DNA of 64,000 nt from assembly GCA_036971475.1 (NCBI GenBank), contig JBAIZL010000005.1, positions 175,452,886-175,516,885 on the forward strand. Reading direction: 5' to 3'. The stretch comes from Prosapia bicincta. Taxonomy: Eukaryota > Arthropoda > Insecta > Hemiptera > Cercopidae. A program made the position numbers and the translations under genes. The notes below the pieces were generated by a model that saw only the letters and a list, made by a program, of their open reading frames with translations, searched no databases and had not been told where the DNA came from. How positions within the stretch are numbered: position 1 is the first letter of the stretch; every line of letters begins with the position of its first letter. This document shows positions 55,401 through 64,000 of this stretch, piece by piece.

Positions 55401-56305
55401 CGTGCACATCAATACCTGGTGTAAGCCTGAGAAAAGCCGACATCCAAATCTGCGAACTTAAAGTACTAACAGAAGCTATGATCAACGAGAGGTATCCGGC
55501 AGACGAATGGCTGCGTGTGTACACAGATGGATCGGCAATGCATGACGCATGCGGGGCCGGATATTTCTCCTCAATTGGGCAAAAATCAATAGCAGTGGGG
55601 AAAAACGGAACCAACTTCGAAGGAGAAGTGACCGCCATCGGCGAAGCGGCCAGAGAGATTCTTCTGTCGGCCAACACCAAGAAGGTAGTTTTCCTCTCGG
55701 ACTCAACATCCGCGATTCAGGCGATCTCCTCCCCAAAGCCACAAGAAGGGAAGGAAATAAACAACTGCCAGAAAACACTCCGCATGTTGCAGAAAACAAC
55801 ACAGATCGCAATACAATGGGTGCCGGGGCACTGTGACATCAGAGGAAACGAAAAAGCAGATAGTTTGGCCAAGCATGGCTGCTCCATGGCGCAGCCGATC
55901 CTCCCCCTCTCATACCGCAGTGTCTGTCGGAATATAAACAGCACTATCAGCGACTCCGTGAAACGGGACAGGAAACAAGCTGCTACAGGAAAGCAATGGG
56001 AAAAGATCATCCAATCAAGCATACCACTGGATCTTCCGAGAGGCGTAGCCGTGGCTTTGTTTAGGATGACCACTGGACATGACTACCTACAGAGACACCT
56101 GCATCGCATGAAAGTGGTAGACACACCAATCTGCCCACTCTGCTCCAACAACGAAGGGACGGCAGAGCATCTTACCACTTGTGACGGCCTGAAAGATATC
56201 TTTCACGATGAGTCCAGGGAAGGACTCGCTACATTGTACTGGGAGGCACGGCGTCGGATGGCTGAGAGGCCAAGGACGGGCGTTGGCTGAAGTAAGAAGT
56301 AAGTA
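52478..56305 (+). mobile_element. Full-length non-LTR retrotransposon (single-ORF, EN-RT-RNase H)
   Basis: 3828 bp between 10-bp target duplications acttcgtact. The 5' UTR is only about 51 bp, the single ORF is open, and the 3' end after the stop is about 15 bp (AGTAAGAAGTAAGTA) with no poly-A. The complete ORF and exact duplication suggest a young insertion. It is inserted in the pogo-like element. Confidence 0.9.
52529..56290 (+). CDS. LINE polyprotein: endonuclease, reverse transcriptase, RNase H, zinc knuckle
   Basis: 1253 codons without a stop. The N-terminus is short and basic (PKRRRRR, residues 13-19). An APE-type endonuclease spans about residues 38-260 (IIFWNAGGLS, IIIGDFNAPSVRWG, and GHKIVLLK with its histidine). 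The RT spans about 470-800 (YRPISLTSVTCKVMERM, AYDTVSRKLL, GLPQGAVSSCTLFN, catalytic CYADDVIIWA near 704, and YLGIALDSKLQW). RNase H lies at about 992-1125 (VYTDGSAM, EGEVTAIGEA, LSDSTSAIQAI, GHCDIRGNEKADSLAK). A CPLC...AEHLTTC knuckle is near 1200. No separate ORF1 is seen. The layout suggests an I-group or Ingi-like clade, but the clade is not settled. All catalytic motifs look intact, so it may be active or only recently silenced. Confidence 0.93.
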   Translation: MNYSSSSITVPQPKRRRRRIGPFRGQHNDASIRHKSRSFNIIFWNAGGLSLTKFSELKTILHEYQIDLFIVAEAGAATDTTQFYQVDNYTIHTLQRSRQVASGMIVGIMKDLPSKFKIIHEMDEDDKMEAIQVDCWIDNNHFRVVGAYNPPNNVFNDHRLNQTIDNNTIIIGDFNAPSVRWGCSRTTTVGRAMEDFIDSVPLTLLTTDHTFLSFTGRLGKPDLILPHASIADRCQHQLLEDPSGCGHKIVLLKTRPKENVQPRKRLTRWNFKKANWTAFAEDTDNRLKNIFPTGNPNSTMKKITKSILEIAELHIPRGQVKKYSQFWSEELTKLKKERDAARHTAEHSNNLGDCIKLRKAQAKLQRTIVNSKRSKFRNFIAGIDFRKDGTKAHKFISRLNNESKSFKAHPTKHGQEIIVNREDIANLFCKLFSSRPDCQHFKNHRKIATPATALSGKDINLFQADFNLSELRLAISEIRCGRSCGIDDVYPEFIVHLGKEAQKTLLMAMNESWRIGIPDTWKKAVVVPVFKKGKDPEKLSSYRPISLTSVTCKVMERMVNHRLEVYIERANIIHEEQAGFRKHKSTTDQVNKLSQCVKDGFHQKMSTLACFIDFRGAYDTVSRKLLYNKIANYGVAGNMLNWINQFLSQRFIKVRYGNRSSQFRQQRRGLPQGAVSSCTLFNLYMNDLICNIKVNNPGVEVLCYADDVIIWATSSNINSLETKINETLGGVKRWCSENDMIINENKTTAQLFTLSTKTYDPHVVIGTTDLPITRSTRYLGIALDSKLQWSGHIEGAVTKAAKRLNMMKRLTGTKWGATQDVLITTYKSYIRPILEYGSEAYNTASDNAKKDLNTVQNNALRLICGAAKSTPIAALEIQTDIEPLNARRDKAAIKFFERALRTNDDFWKKYRCASQRLKTQVTPLAKAAEIRRRHGLEESERQPFKKTKYIKERTEIPSCTSIPGVSLRKADIQICELKVLTEAMINERYPADEWLRVYTDGSAMHDACGAGYFSSIGQKSIAVGKNGTNFEGEVTAIGEAAREILLSANTKKVVFLSDSTSAIQAISSPKPQEGKEINNCQKTLRMLQKTTQIAIQWVPGHCDIRGNEKADSLAKHGCSMAQPILPLSYRSVCRNINSTISDSVKRDRKQAATGKQWEKIIQSSIPLDLPRGVAVALFRMTTGHDYLQRHLHRMKVVDTPICPLCSNNEGTAEHLTTCDGLKDIFHDESREGLATLYWEARRRMAERPRTGVG

Positions 56306-56315
56306 ACTTCGTACT

Positions 56316-56485
56316 CTTGAAAAATTGAACAAAATTTGTTTAAAAATATTATTTGCTCAATTAGTTTAAGGCACTTGTTGATGGAAGTTGGCTTGATAAA
56401 TAGTGATAGTTTGAACGTATTTGGATGAAGAAAAGGTAACATTATTGTCAGTGTTCCTTAGATGGGCGATATTTGGGCCATATAC

Positions 56486-56530
<45 letters not shown>

Positions 56531-56533
56531 ATA
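56316..56533. repeat. Right end of the pogo-like element and TA tract
   Basis: Continues the element interrupted by the LINE. GATGGGCGATATTTGGGCCA near 56460-56480 is probably its terminal repeat, followed by (TA)n at 56492-56533. The matching left terminus was not found. Confidence 0.5.
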
Positions 56534-57140
56534 TAAATTGAAAATATTAAGATACATTTTTCGTTGTTATTTATTGTAAATCACAAATAAGTATATTAAG
56601 TACATTGATTTTCAATTGTTCCTTGCGTAATTGGGTTTTATATCATTTCCATCTTTCTGAACTATTTATGCAACTAATCATAATTGTTACAAGCTATTAC
56701 TTTGTGATGTTATTTTATAATTCTTCAGTAATATTTTAAATATCTTGAAACTTAAATGAGTGATCTTGTAGTTGCTTATTGACAGTGATTTTCAATATAT
56801 CTGCATATTTTCTGTTAAACCTTTTTCCTTATCCTTATTGCATATTAATTTTATTGCATTTCTAAATTTTCTTTTCAGTTCTCGTCATTTTCTTTGTTCT
56901 TTCCTCATTTTTGATAAAATACTTGAGAATTAGTTAAGAGAATTTCATTTAGCAGGATTAGCAAAATCAATCTTTGCTATTAAAAATCAATGAATTAAAA
57001 AAAAAAATTGGTGCTTGTACAATACTACTTAGGTAAATACCGATTTTCACTTCTTAAACAATATACTTCATATTGATAATCAAATAATTTGGAAATTCAA
57101 GCATGTTTTCTCTCCTGGGGGCTTTTGAAGAGGCCTTTAT
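56534..57140. other. No feature recognised
   Basis: AT-rich, without open frames of note. Confidence 0.45.
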
Positions 57141-57152
57141 ATACTTTCTGCT

Positions 57153-57321
57153 TCATGAGGTACTCGAAGTAATAGAAGAAATGTATATGGCGAAAGCACT
57201 ACACTTCTCGATAAGTTTGCTACACTCATCTTTGCTAAGCGATATAAAATAATTGTGAGAATGGTTATTAGAAACACTGTGGAATTTAGCAAGTTGCTCA
57301 GGCTTGAAGACCTGGAGGAAA
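57153..57321 (-). other. Possible terminal exon on the minus strand
   Basis: A strong acceptor (TCTGTATTTTTCCTCCAG, about 57320-57337 on the plus-strand numbering) precedes an open stretch VFKPEQLAKFHSVSNNHSHN to a stop at 57153. The peptide is not recognised. It could be a host exon, a hidden transposon piece or chance. Confidence 0.25.
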
Positions 57322-58017
57322 AATACAGAAAAGCCATTACTGTGTTCTGGTAATGTAGTATATAAATATTTATTCATTATAAAGTACAATCATTTCAACA
57401 ACAACAAATTTTTTAAAAGAATGATATTTCAGCTTTTTATCAATTGATATCATCAGAAGCTTGGAGCATGTTGTTTTATAAATTTTCTTGTTGTTGAACA
57501 GGAAATCCTTGCTATTCGGGAGTTTGGTATTGACGGTTTTGCTGATTCTCAGTTGGTAAAATCACAGGTTAACTCCTTAATATGTATTGGGTAAAAAAAA
57601 GCAAGAAAGACAGTATAGTTACTGCGCAGGTTTTAAGATAATGTGTTCTCGTCTTATTTATTTTGGACATATTTGTAGTTATTTATTACAAAGAAACCTA
57701 ATTATTCTCCAAATATTCGTGATACTGTACACTACCAGGCCTACTACTCAAAAGATAGACATTCCTTATTTATATAACAAGTGGAGTTACTGTCACTGAC
57801 AAACAACGATGAGTCATCCCGGCGCCTGCATCAGACTCCATACATTAGTTTAGCATCACTTCTGTTTACTTACTGCTGATATAGTAGCTTTCAAAATCCA
57901 AACATTGTTAATCGTATCTGGCGGCCATAATTAACTAGGCTTTTGTTTTTCCCATCAGTCACCTAACAGGTGTTGCATTCGCTTGTCGTGTCTGTTAGTT
58001 TTGAAAACATCACGTGT

Positions 58018-58209
58018 TTAAGATTGCCCAACTTGAGGCCATCTTACCTTTGCGACGGCCCTACCCACCGGCACAAAGATAAAAATTTTGAACAAGCATC
58101 GCTGACCAAAGTCAGCCCTGTGCAATCTGCCAGAGAACCTGTCACTTGACTTTATTTTAAAAAACCTAACTCGTGCAGATTTCCCGGGGAGTGAATTCTT
58201 TTTAGGCAT
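58018..58209 (-). other. Possible first exon on the minus strand
   Basis: An ATG at 58209 opens MPKKNSLPGKSARVRFFKIK and runs to GRAVAK, ending at CAAAG|GTAAGA, a near-consensus donor at about 58047. The stretch is more GC-rich than its neighbours. The basic peptide matches nothing I know. It could pair with the possible exon at 57321-57153, but this is speculation. Confidence 0.28.
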
Positions 58210-59440
58210 GTTAGCTTAATGATCAGGGTGTCGGAGTATGTAAGAAAATTGTTAATTAAATAAATTTAAACTCAATTTGCAAGTTAGTAAAAAATACTGT
58301 TATTATACTGTTTATTTTATTTCAATTTTTGCTTTAGCACAGATTTATCACTTTTATAAAATTTAACTTCTTACAAAACTTCTTCATGCGTTTTACAGAA
58401 TTTCTAAAGCACAATAAAACTTTTCTAAATGAACTTAGTATTTATTTCTTAATGATTTTTCCCTAGCTTAGTTATTTGAATATTTTAATATCTTTTAACC
58501 CTTTGGTTCCTTATGTAACCCTTTGAAAAATGTACTTAATTCTAGCATACATTTATATCCTGAAAACTTAAGCGTTACTGTTAAATTTAAATAATAGAAA
58601 AATACACAAATATGTCCCTGAAGGAGAGACATATTAACATTTATAATTGCATAAGAAAAATTACATATGCAAGTATATCAGATTTTACCAGAATATTTCA
58701 AAATCAAAATTTTTATTGTATGAACGACATTGTATGTTTATGTTCATTCACTAACTTTTTTCAGGTGTCGCTATAGAAGTTTTTACTTTAGAAATCAGCA
58801 CAGATTAAATACTTAGCACACAAAAATTGATTCAGTAACACAAAAATTGGCAGAAAACACAAAAAATCATCCAAAAGAAGAAAAACTGTATTCATCATAA
58901 TTACATACATAAGCAAGAACTCAGAATGACACGAAATTTCGAAAAACAAGCTACAATATAACATTTAAAACAAACTACAAACAAATATATGACACAACAT
59001 AAACAAAAAGATAAAACTCCAAGCATAAGTATAAATAAACTAAATTGTCCCACACCATGAAGGAAATTAATTTACGTAGATTTGTTACAAACATCTGTTC
59101 ATTTGTGCTGGGTTGAGTTGCTTATCAAGAAATTCTGTATTAAAAATAGTTCTTATTATAGGATTTAGCGTAGACAATCATATAACAAAACTTACATGAG
59201 GAAACTAGCATGATGGGTGATGGGAAACTAGCACATGTTTGTAGGAATGGAGGAATCCACTGGCAAGTCAGTAAAAGGAGTACAGTTTACTTTACAAGAA
59301 GAGAATCCTCACCAACAAAAGATTCTGTTCCATGAGTTGACATATACCTCACTACAAGACATCTGGTATCATCGGTAAAAGTAATCCTTATAAACAATCG
59401 CTTTTTCGGGAAACATTGTTTCGTAGTTAGTTGGAAGCAA
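58210..59440. other. No gene recognised before the satellite
   Basis: AT-rich sequence without repeats seen by eye until about 59440, where similarity to the satellite monomer begins. Confidence 0.45.
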
Positions 59441-61160
59441 CAATAACTCCTTTTCTAAAGCAAGGAAATGAATAGAAATATCAGTAGTTATTTACCATTA
59501 CTCTAACATGCGTCTACTATAACTAGCCTAGTTTTAGAGCTATCTGATGTTACACCCGTTTACTACAAACTGGTTATACCCCTTCGAATGTTCTCTGTTG
59601 CTAGAGATAGAACCATAAGGAATACGATAGCCATGGTGAAGTGCAGTAACTGATTCATCCTAGGTAAGTAGATTTACACAAAATCCCTTATAATTTGCGG
59701 ACGCCATACTACGGCAAGACACTAGGCCAGCAAAGCTATAGACGTAAGGCGAAGAATTTCGGAAACTGTGATCGATGTCTGCTATAACTAGCCCAGTTTT
59801 AGCATTACCCGATGCTACACCCGTTTACTATAAACCGGTTATACCCCCTTCAAAAGTTTCTTTGTTGCTGAAGGTAGAACCCTAAGGAATATGATAGCCA
59901 TGCTGGAGTGCAGTAACCAATTCAGCCTAGGTAAGTAGATTAACTCAAAATGTCTCCAGATTTGCCTTTGCCATACTACGACAGACTGACGGGGCACTAG
60001 ACTAGCACAGCTATAGACGTCAGTGAGAATTTTCTGTAACTCTGATCGATGTCTACTATAACAAGACCAGTTTTAGCGCTACCTGATGGTAAATCCGTTT
60101 ACTACAAACTTGTTATTCCCCTTCCAATGTTCTCTGTTGCTAGAGGTAGAACCATAAGGAATACGATACCTATGCTGAAGAGCAGTAACTGAATCAGCAT
60201 GGGTAAGTAGAATTAACGCAAAATTCCTTGTTTTGCGGACGCCATACTACGTCAGACCGATGGGACACTCTTGGCCAGCAAAGCTATAGACGTAAGGTGA
60301 GGAATTTCTGTAACTGATCGATGTCTACTATAACAAGACCAGTTTTAGCGCTACCTGATGGTACATCCGTTTACTACAAACTTGTTATTCCCCTTCCAAT
60401 GTTCTCTGTTGCTAGAGGTAGAACCATAAGGAATACGATACCTATGCTGAAGTGCAGTAACTGATTCAGCCTGGGTTAGTAGAATTAACGTAAAATGCCT
60501 TGTTTTGCGGACGCCATACTACGACAGACTGACGGGACACTAGGCCAGCACAGCAGTATAGACGTCAGTAAGGACTTTATGAAATTCTAATCGATGTCTA
60601 CTATAACTAGCCCAGTTTTAGCATTACCCTATGTTACATCCGTTTACTACAAACCGGTTATACCCCCTTCGAAGGTTCTTTGTTGCTGGAGGTAGAACCA
60701 TAAGGAATACGATAGCCATGCCGAAGTTCAGTAACTGATTCATCCTAGGTAAGTAGATTTACGCAAAATCCCTTACTATATGCGGACGCCATACTACGAC
60801 AGACTGACGGGACACTAGGCCAGCACAGCAGTATAGACGTCAGTAAGGATTTTCTGAAACTCTAATCGATGTCTACTACAACTAGCCCAGATTTGGAATT
60901 ACCCGATGTTACATCCGTTTACTACAAACCGGTTATACCAACTTCGAAGGTTCTTTGTTGCTGGAGGTAGAACCATAAGGAATACGGTAAGCACGCTGGT
61001 CCGCAGTAACTGATTCAGCCTGGGTAAGTAGATTAACCCAAAATGCCTTAAGATTGGCTGATGCCATACTATGACAGACTGACTGGAAACTAGGCCAGCA
61101 CTAGTATAGGCATTAAGTGGCGATTTTCTGAAATGCTATACCACGCTTACTACAATTAAC
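59440..61160. repeat. Satellite array, about six monomers of about 270 bp
   Basis: The landmark TCTACTATAACTAGCC-like block recurs at 59513, 59778, 60052, 60324, 60597 and 60872, with a decayed start at about 61148. Spacing is 265, 274, 272, 273, 275 and 276 bp. Each monomer also has GGTAGAACCATAAGGAATAC and a GACGCCATACTACGxCAGAC block. Copies differ by point changes and small indels. No ORF. Tandem repeats of this size are typical of insect satellite DNA. Confidence 0.93.
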
Positions 61161-62340
61161 TAGCACTATTTTAGGTATTAGCTGCCTTTTGTTTCAAGAA
61201 TGCCTGTTAAAATCGGCTCTTTCTTTTTGAAACCCTATATTTTAAAATCACGGGGTTTATAATGTAACATTCTGGCACCGTTCGAAATATTCAGTCTTGG
61301 AGCTACAATGTTTGGAGTTTTTGTATTAGAGAGAGGTCTCCTTTAGGTTAGTATAAGGGTGACTGTTGTTGTTTTTAAATTTCCACGTTTGAAGTTCGGT
61401 TCACTGTTGTAGAAACCACTCATTAAACGGTAGCTGATATTGTTGAGAAAGTAAAGATAAATAAATTTAAATGTGCGCTGCTTTTGTAGGTCTTTTGTCT
61501 TAAAAATAAAATTTGTAGTACTTTTAAAAACATTTTGTTTCCATTATATTAAACTGAAATTTGATACTAGCGAAAACTGTAGCTCCCGTGAAGTTGGAAT
61601 CAACAAATATGAATTATGATTATGTGATTATTGTCACATACGTGGCTTTATTAAAAATAATAAGATCACAAAATTGTATAATCTCCGCCACGTAAAGATT
61701 TGTGTATTAATAAATAATGATTGTCTGTATTTGAGGAAGCAACTTGGGCTGTAACGGATAAAATGGTTGTACAATTTAAAATTAATTCTCAACAGCTTTG
61801 CTAACAATCTATGAAATCGTTACTCCCACTTTTACCTTCTAATACCTCAATGTATTCAGTTTAAAAGTACTTAACTCTCGTGACTCGGACCGGGTGTTCT
61901 TTCATTTATTCATTACATCTACATCGACGAATTCTACTCTGCTATTGGTTACACACGGGAAACCTGTGGCAGCTGAGAGATTTTCTCACATCCATTTGCT
62001 TCCATTATAACTTTACATTCCCCTGGGATTTGTCGTGGAATGAATGCCTGATTTTATACGAATGTTCCTTGTCACTATTAAATCTCATTATATTATCCTC
62101 ATGACTCATTACAGGAAACAGAAAATTTTACTTTTTAAAATGATATTTAAACGCACGAGTTTTTAAGAATGGAGATCATTTCACATTTTGTAAACATATT
62201 TAACAAAATTCATAACTATCACACTTACCATTAATAGCCAAAATCAGTCGAAAAATAAGAATAATAGAAGTCAGCATTGAGACAAGGTATATGAACAGGT
62301 TGCCAATCCCCTTCCCCAAAGGCTATTTTTGAAAATAAAG
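61161..62340. other. No feature recognised
   Basis: Unassigned. The 74-codon frame at 61880-62104 has no motif. Confidence 0.4.
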
Positions 62341-62344
62341 GAAA

Positions 62345-62500
62345 TAAACTACGTTCTTAATATGTACTTATTGATATCACTTGACAAAATCACTGCTTAC
62401 TGATATTTTTCAGCAGACGCGTTTCGCACTAAATCAGTGCATTGCTCAATTGTTTTTTTTTCTTTATTTATTTGTACTTTATTTAAAAAAAAGAATAAGG
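62345..62500 (-). repeat. PLE-type 3' tail with degenerate hammerhead-like motif
   Basis: Minus strand of about 62411-62450 reads TTGAGCA-AT, hairpin GCACT-GATTT-AGTGC, GAAA, self-complementary ACGCGT, then C. The core is mutated and no stem I partner was found on the 5' side. The GAAACGCGT tail resembles other PLE ends. Confidence 0.4.
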
Positions 62501-62597
62501 CAATCTCGTAATAAATGACTTTACATTACAAAAAGCAGATAATGATGTAAACAATAGGCTATATTCTTTTATGATATCGAAATCTTGTTGCTGTTCA

Positions 62598-62813
62598 TGA
62601 CGAGCTGGTTGTAAATTACAAATTACACTTTTGCTATTACTTGCGACCAGACATTTGTTAACTTACACTTGGAGGAAACGTTTTCGTCTTACGACTTAGG
62701 AGGCTGAAGAAGTCGTAAGACGAAAACGTTTCCTCCAAGTGTAAGTTAACAATTAACAACTTTTAGTTAACAAATGTCTGCTCGCAAGTAATAGCAAAAG
62801 TGTAATTTGTCTT
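62598..62813. repeat. Inverted repeat carrying a hammerhead-like motif
   Basis: Left arm about 62598-62697, right arm from 62710. The right arm carries an extra stretch of about 21 bp (around 62751-62771). The spacer GGAGGCTGAAG belongs to a hammerhead-like motif at 62699-62736 on the plus strand. As in the other palindromes, two copies of a PLE-like tail are joined head to head. Confidence 0.72.
62699..62736 (+). ncRNA. Hammerhead-like ribozyme motif at palindrome apex
   Basis: Stem I GGAGG (62699-62703) pairs with CCTCC (62732-62736). Core CTGAAGA (62704-62710) matches CUGANGA. Extra A, stem II GTC-GTAA-GAC, GAAA (62722-62725), self-complementary AACGTT (62725-62730), T 62731 as site base. 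The left arm of the palindrome lacks stem I and most of the core. Confidence 0.58.
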
Positions 62814-62829
62814 TTATGATGATTATTAT

Positions 62830-63885
62830 AAAATCAACCTTGAAAAGCCATCGACATTTAAACAAAATCGCTAAAAATATCTACAAATAAAAAAGAGTTA
62901 AGGATTTCGGTTTAACACTAGATAAAAAAGTTATAGCCAGTTGTTAGTTTCGAAACAATTTACGTATGCGAGCAAACTGTGCATCAAGAGATAACATGAC
63001 GTCAGAGTGGCGTTACTTTTTATGTTCACTTACAGAAAATGTGATTGGTCAAAGACTATCGAAGCCGGGAGATGGTTTGGGAGGGAGAACCAAAGTCAAG
63101 CAAAAACTGGTGGTTTTAAAAAGCGTTAGGTGTTTTTTCTTACGCTTAACTAGAGATTTTTGCAAAAGTATAAGCAGTTCAAAATCGTTTACTAAATCTT
63201 TTTGTGGAGGAAGTCAAAGTGAAGTCTAATGATTTCTCATAACCCTAAAAGGTAAATATAACCTCTTTTGCTTGGCGTTTTTCAATTTCGATGATAATAG
63301 AAGAAAGTAAATTTTAGGTATTAAAAACGTGAAACGTTCAAGTGAAGTAAAGTAAATAACTTGTACAAAATTTTCAATCATAAAGAAAAATTAAATTGTG
63401 AAACTGAAGTTTTGGCAGGAAAAAAACTTCAAAAATGAACAGTTACATATTATACAATTTCAGACTTAAAATACTAAAAATCATAAATTGGGCAATTATC
63501 TAGCTTCAGCACTATAAATTTAAACATTTAAACCATTCAAGTTAAAAGCTCAAAGAACACACAACAAATGAAGAAAAAAGAGTGAAAATATCCGAGGCAG
63601 CATAAAGACACTAAACTTGGAGTTACGGGGTTTTCAGACGAAGCGAACCTCCAGAAATGGCCAACTTCATGACAAGGAGGGAAGTAGACAAGGATATGTC
63701 CCAAAATCAAGATGGAAGAGAAAACAAACAACGCAATTAGCAAGGTTAGCACTCTCTTTGTTTCACGCAAATGATAAAGACAAATAAAATCTTTGAGTTT
63801 TAAAGTGTTAAAATAATTAAATTTTTTTTTATTGTGTAGCTATTTTTTTCCTAGGGGCTTTACTTAAACCTCAGAAAAATGTATG
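62830..63885. other. Unassigned; possible promoter near 62998
   Basis: TGACGTCA (a cAMP-response-element sequence, about 62998-63005) and an inverted CCAAT box (GATTGGTCA, about 63042) lie close together upstream of a slightly GC-richer stretch with an 87-codon frame (62966-63229). No downstream gene was identified. Confidence 0.3.
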
Positions 63886-64000
63886 CAGGTATCCCTCTTT
63901 ATTCACGTTCTCCGAACTTACCGCGAATACTGAAACCAACTGTATATGGAAAGGGGAGTGTTACGTTCCACATCAAAAGTGTTAACATTAATTACAGCTA
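63886..64000 (-). mobile_element. Left end of a second Tigger copy (runs off the window)
   Basis: CAGGTATCCCTCTTTATTCA onward follows 39341-39490 closely (CCGAACTTACC.CGAATA.TG, TGTTACGTTCCACATCAAA-like, TTAACATTAATTA.AGCTA). So this is the same family as the element at 39341-46982. Only 115 bases are inside the window. Confidence 0.75.

Noticed and set aside
55159..55680. Long minus-strand frames inside the LINE ORF (also 53152-53595 and 54143-54523)
   Set aside because: They lie antisense to well-conserved RT and RNase H motifs and match no family. They are shadows of the plus-strand gene.
1..64000. CRISPR arrays, rRNA and tRNA genes
   Set aside because: No regularly spaced short direct repeats with unique spacers, and no tRNA cloverleaf or rRNA core was seen by eye. 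A covariance search was not possible here.

Overview
The window looks like an animal nuclear genome, most likely an insect. It is AT-rich and has spliceosomal introns, a mitochondrial-type metabolic gene, and a dense load of transposons typical of insects: mariner, piggyBac, Tigger/pogo, hAT, R1-like LINEs, Gypsy and Penelope-like elements (PLEs). No bacterial operons, rRNA, tRNA or CRISPR arrays were seen. The species cannot be named from sequence alone.

The one gene recognised with confidence is on the minus strand. Seven exons between 26839 and 7481 encode a complete short-chain 3-hydroxyacyl-CoA dehydrogenase (HADH, 312 codons plus stop). The exons total under 1 kb but spread over 19 kb, because the introns hold a Tigger element, a 747-bp PLE palindrome, a hAT relic, a mariner, MITEs and a piggyBac relic. 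A second, unrecognised gene probably starts at 30366 (+) and continues in an exon at 36079-36451.

Layout. 1-3049: a young but internally deleted Gypsy element with near-identical LTRs. 3060-6950: clustered PLE pieces (GIY-YIG, zinc-knuckle linker, RT) with TA tracts and inverted repeats. 7481-26847: HADH. 26850-30360: intergenic, with a MITE and an inverted PLE. 30366-36451: the unknown gene, its intron carrying MITEs, a mariner relic and a PLE tail. 39341-46982: a Tigger element split by a hAT element, which holds a LINE, which in turn holds three R1-like insertions at one identical 19-bp target. 47000-52450: RT, jerky-like and pogo-like relics. 52478-56305: an apparently full-length LINE with an open 1253-codon ORF and a 10-bp target duplication. 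59500-61150: six copies of a satellite of about 270 bp. 62400-62820: another PLE-like inverted repeat. 63886-64000: the start of a second Tigger copy.

The most interesting signal crosses annotated features. A small RNA fold recurs at the ends of PLEs and palindromic repeats: stem I, a CUGANGA-like core, one extra A/U, a stem II hairpin, GAAA, a self-complementary stem III, then a UH site. This is the hammerhead ribozyme layout in a minimal form that could pair as a dimer. Stems I, II and III differ in sequence between families but keep pairing. Hammerhead ribozymes in PLEs are known from the literature. The consistent extra nucleotide before stem II and the carriage on perfect palindromes deserve a check.
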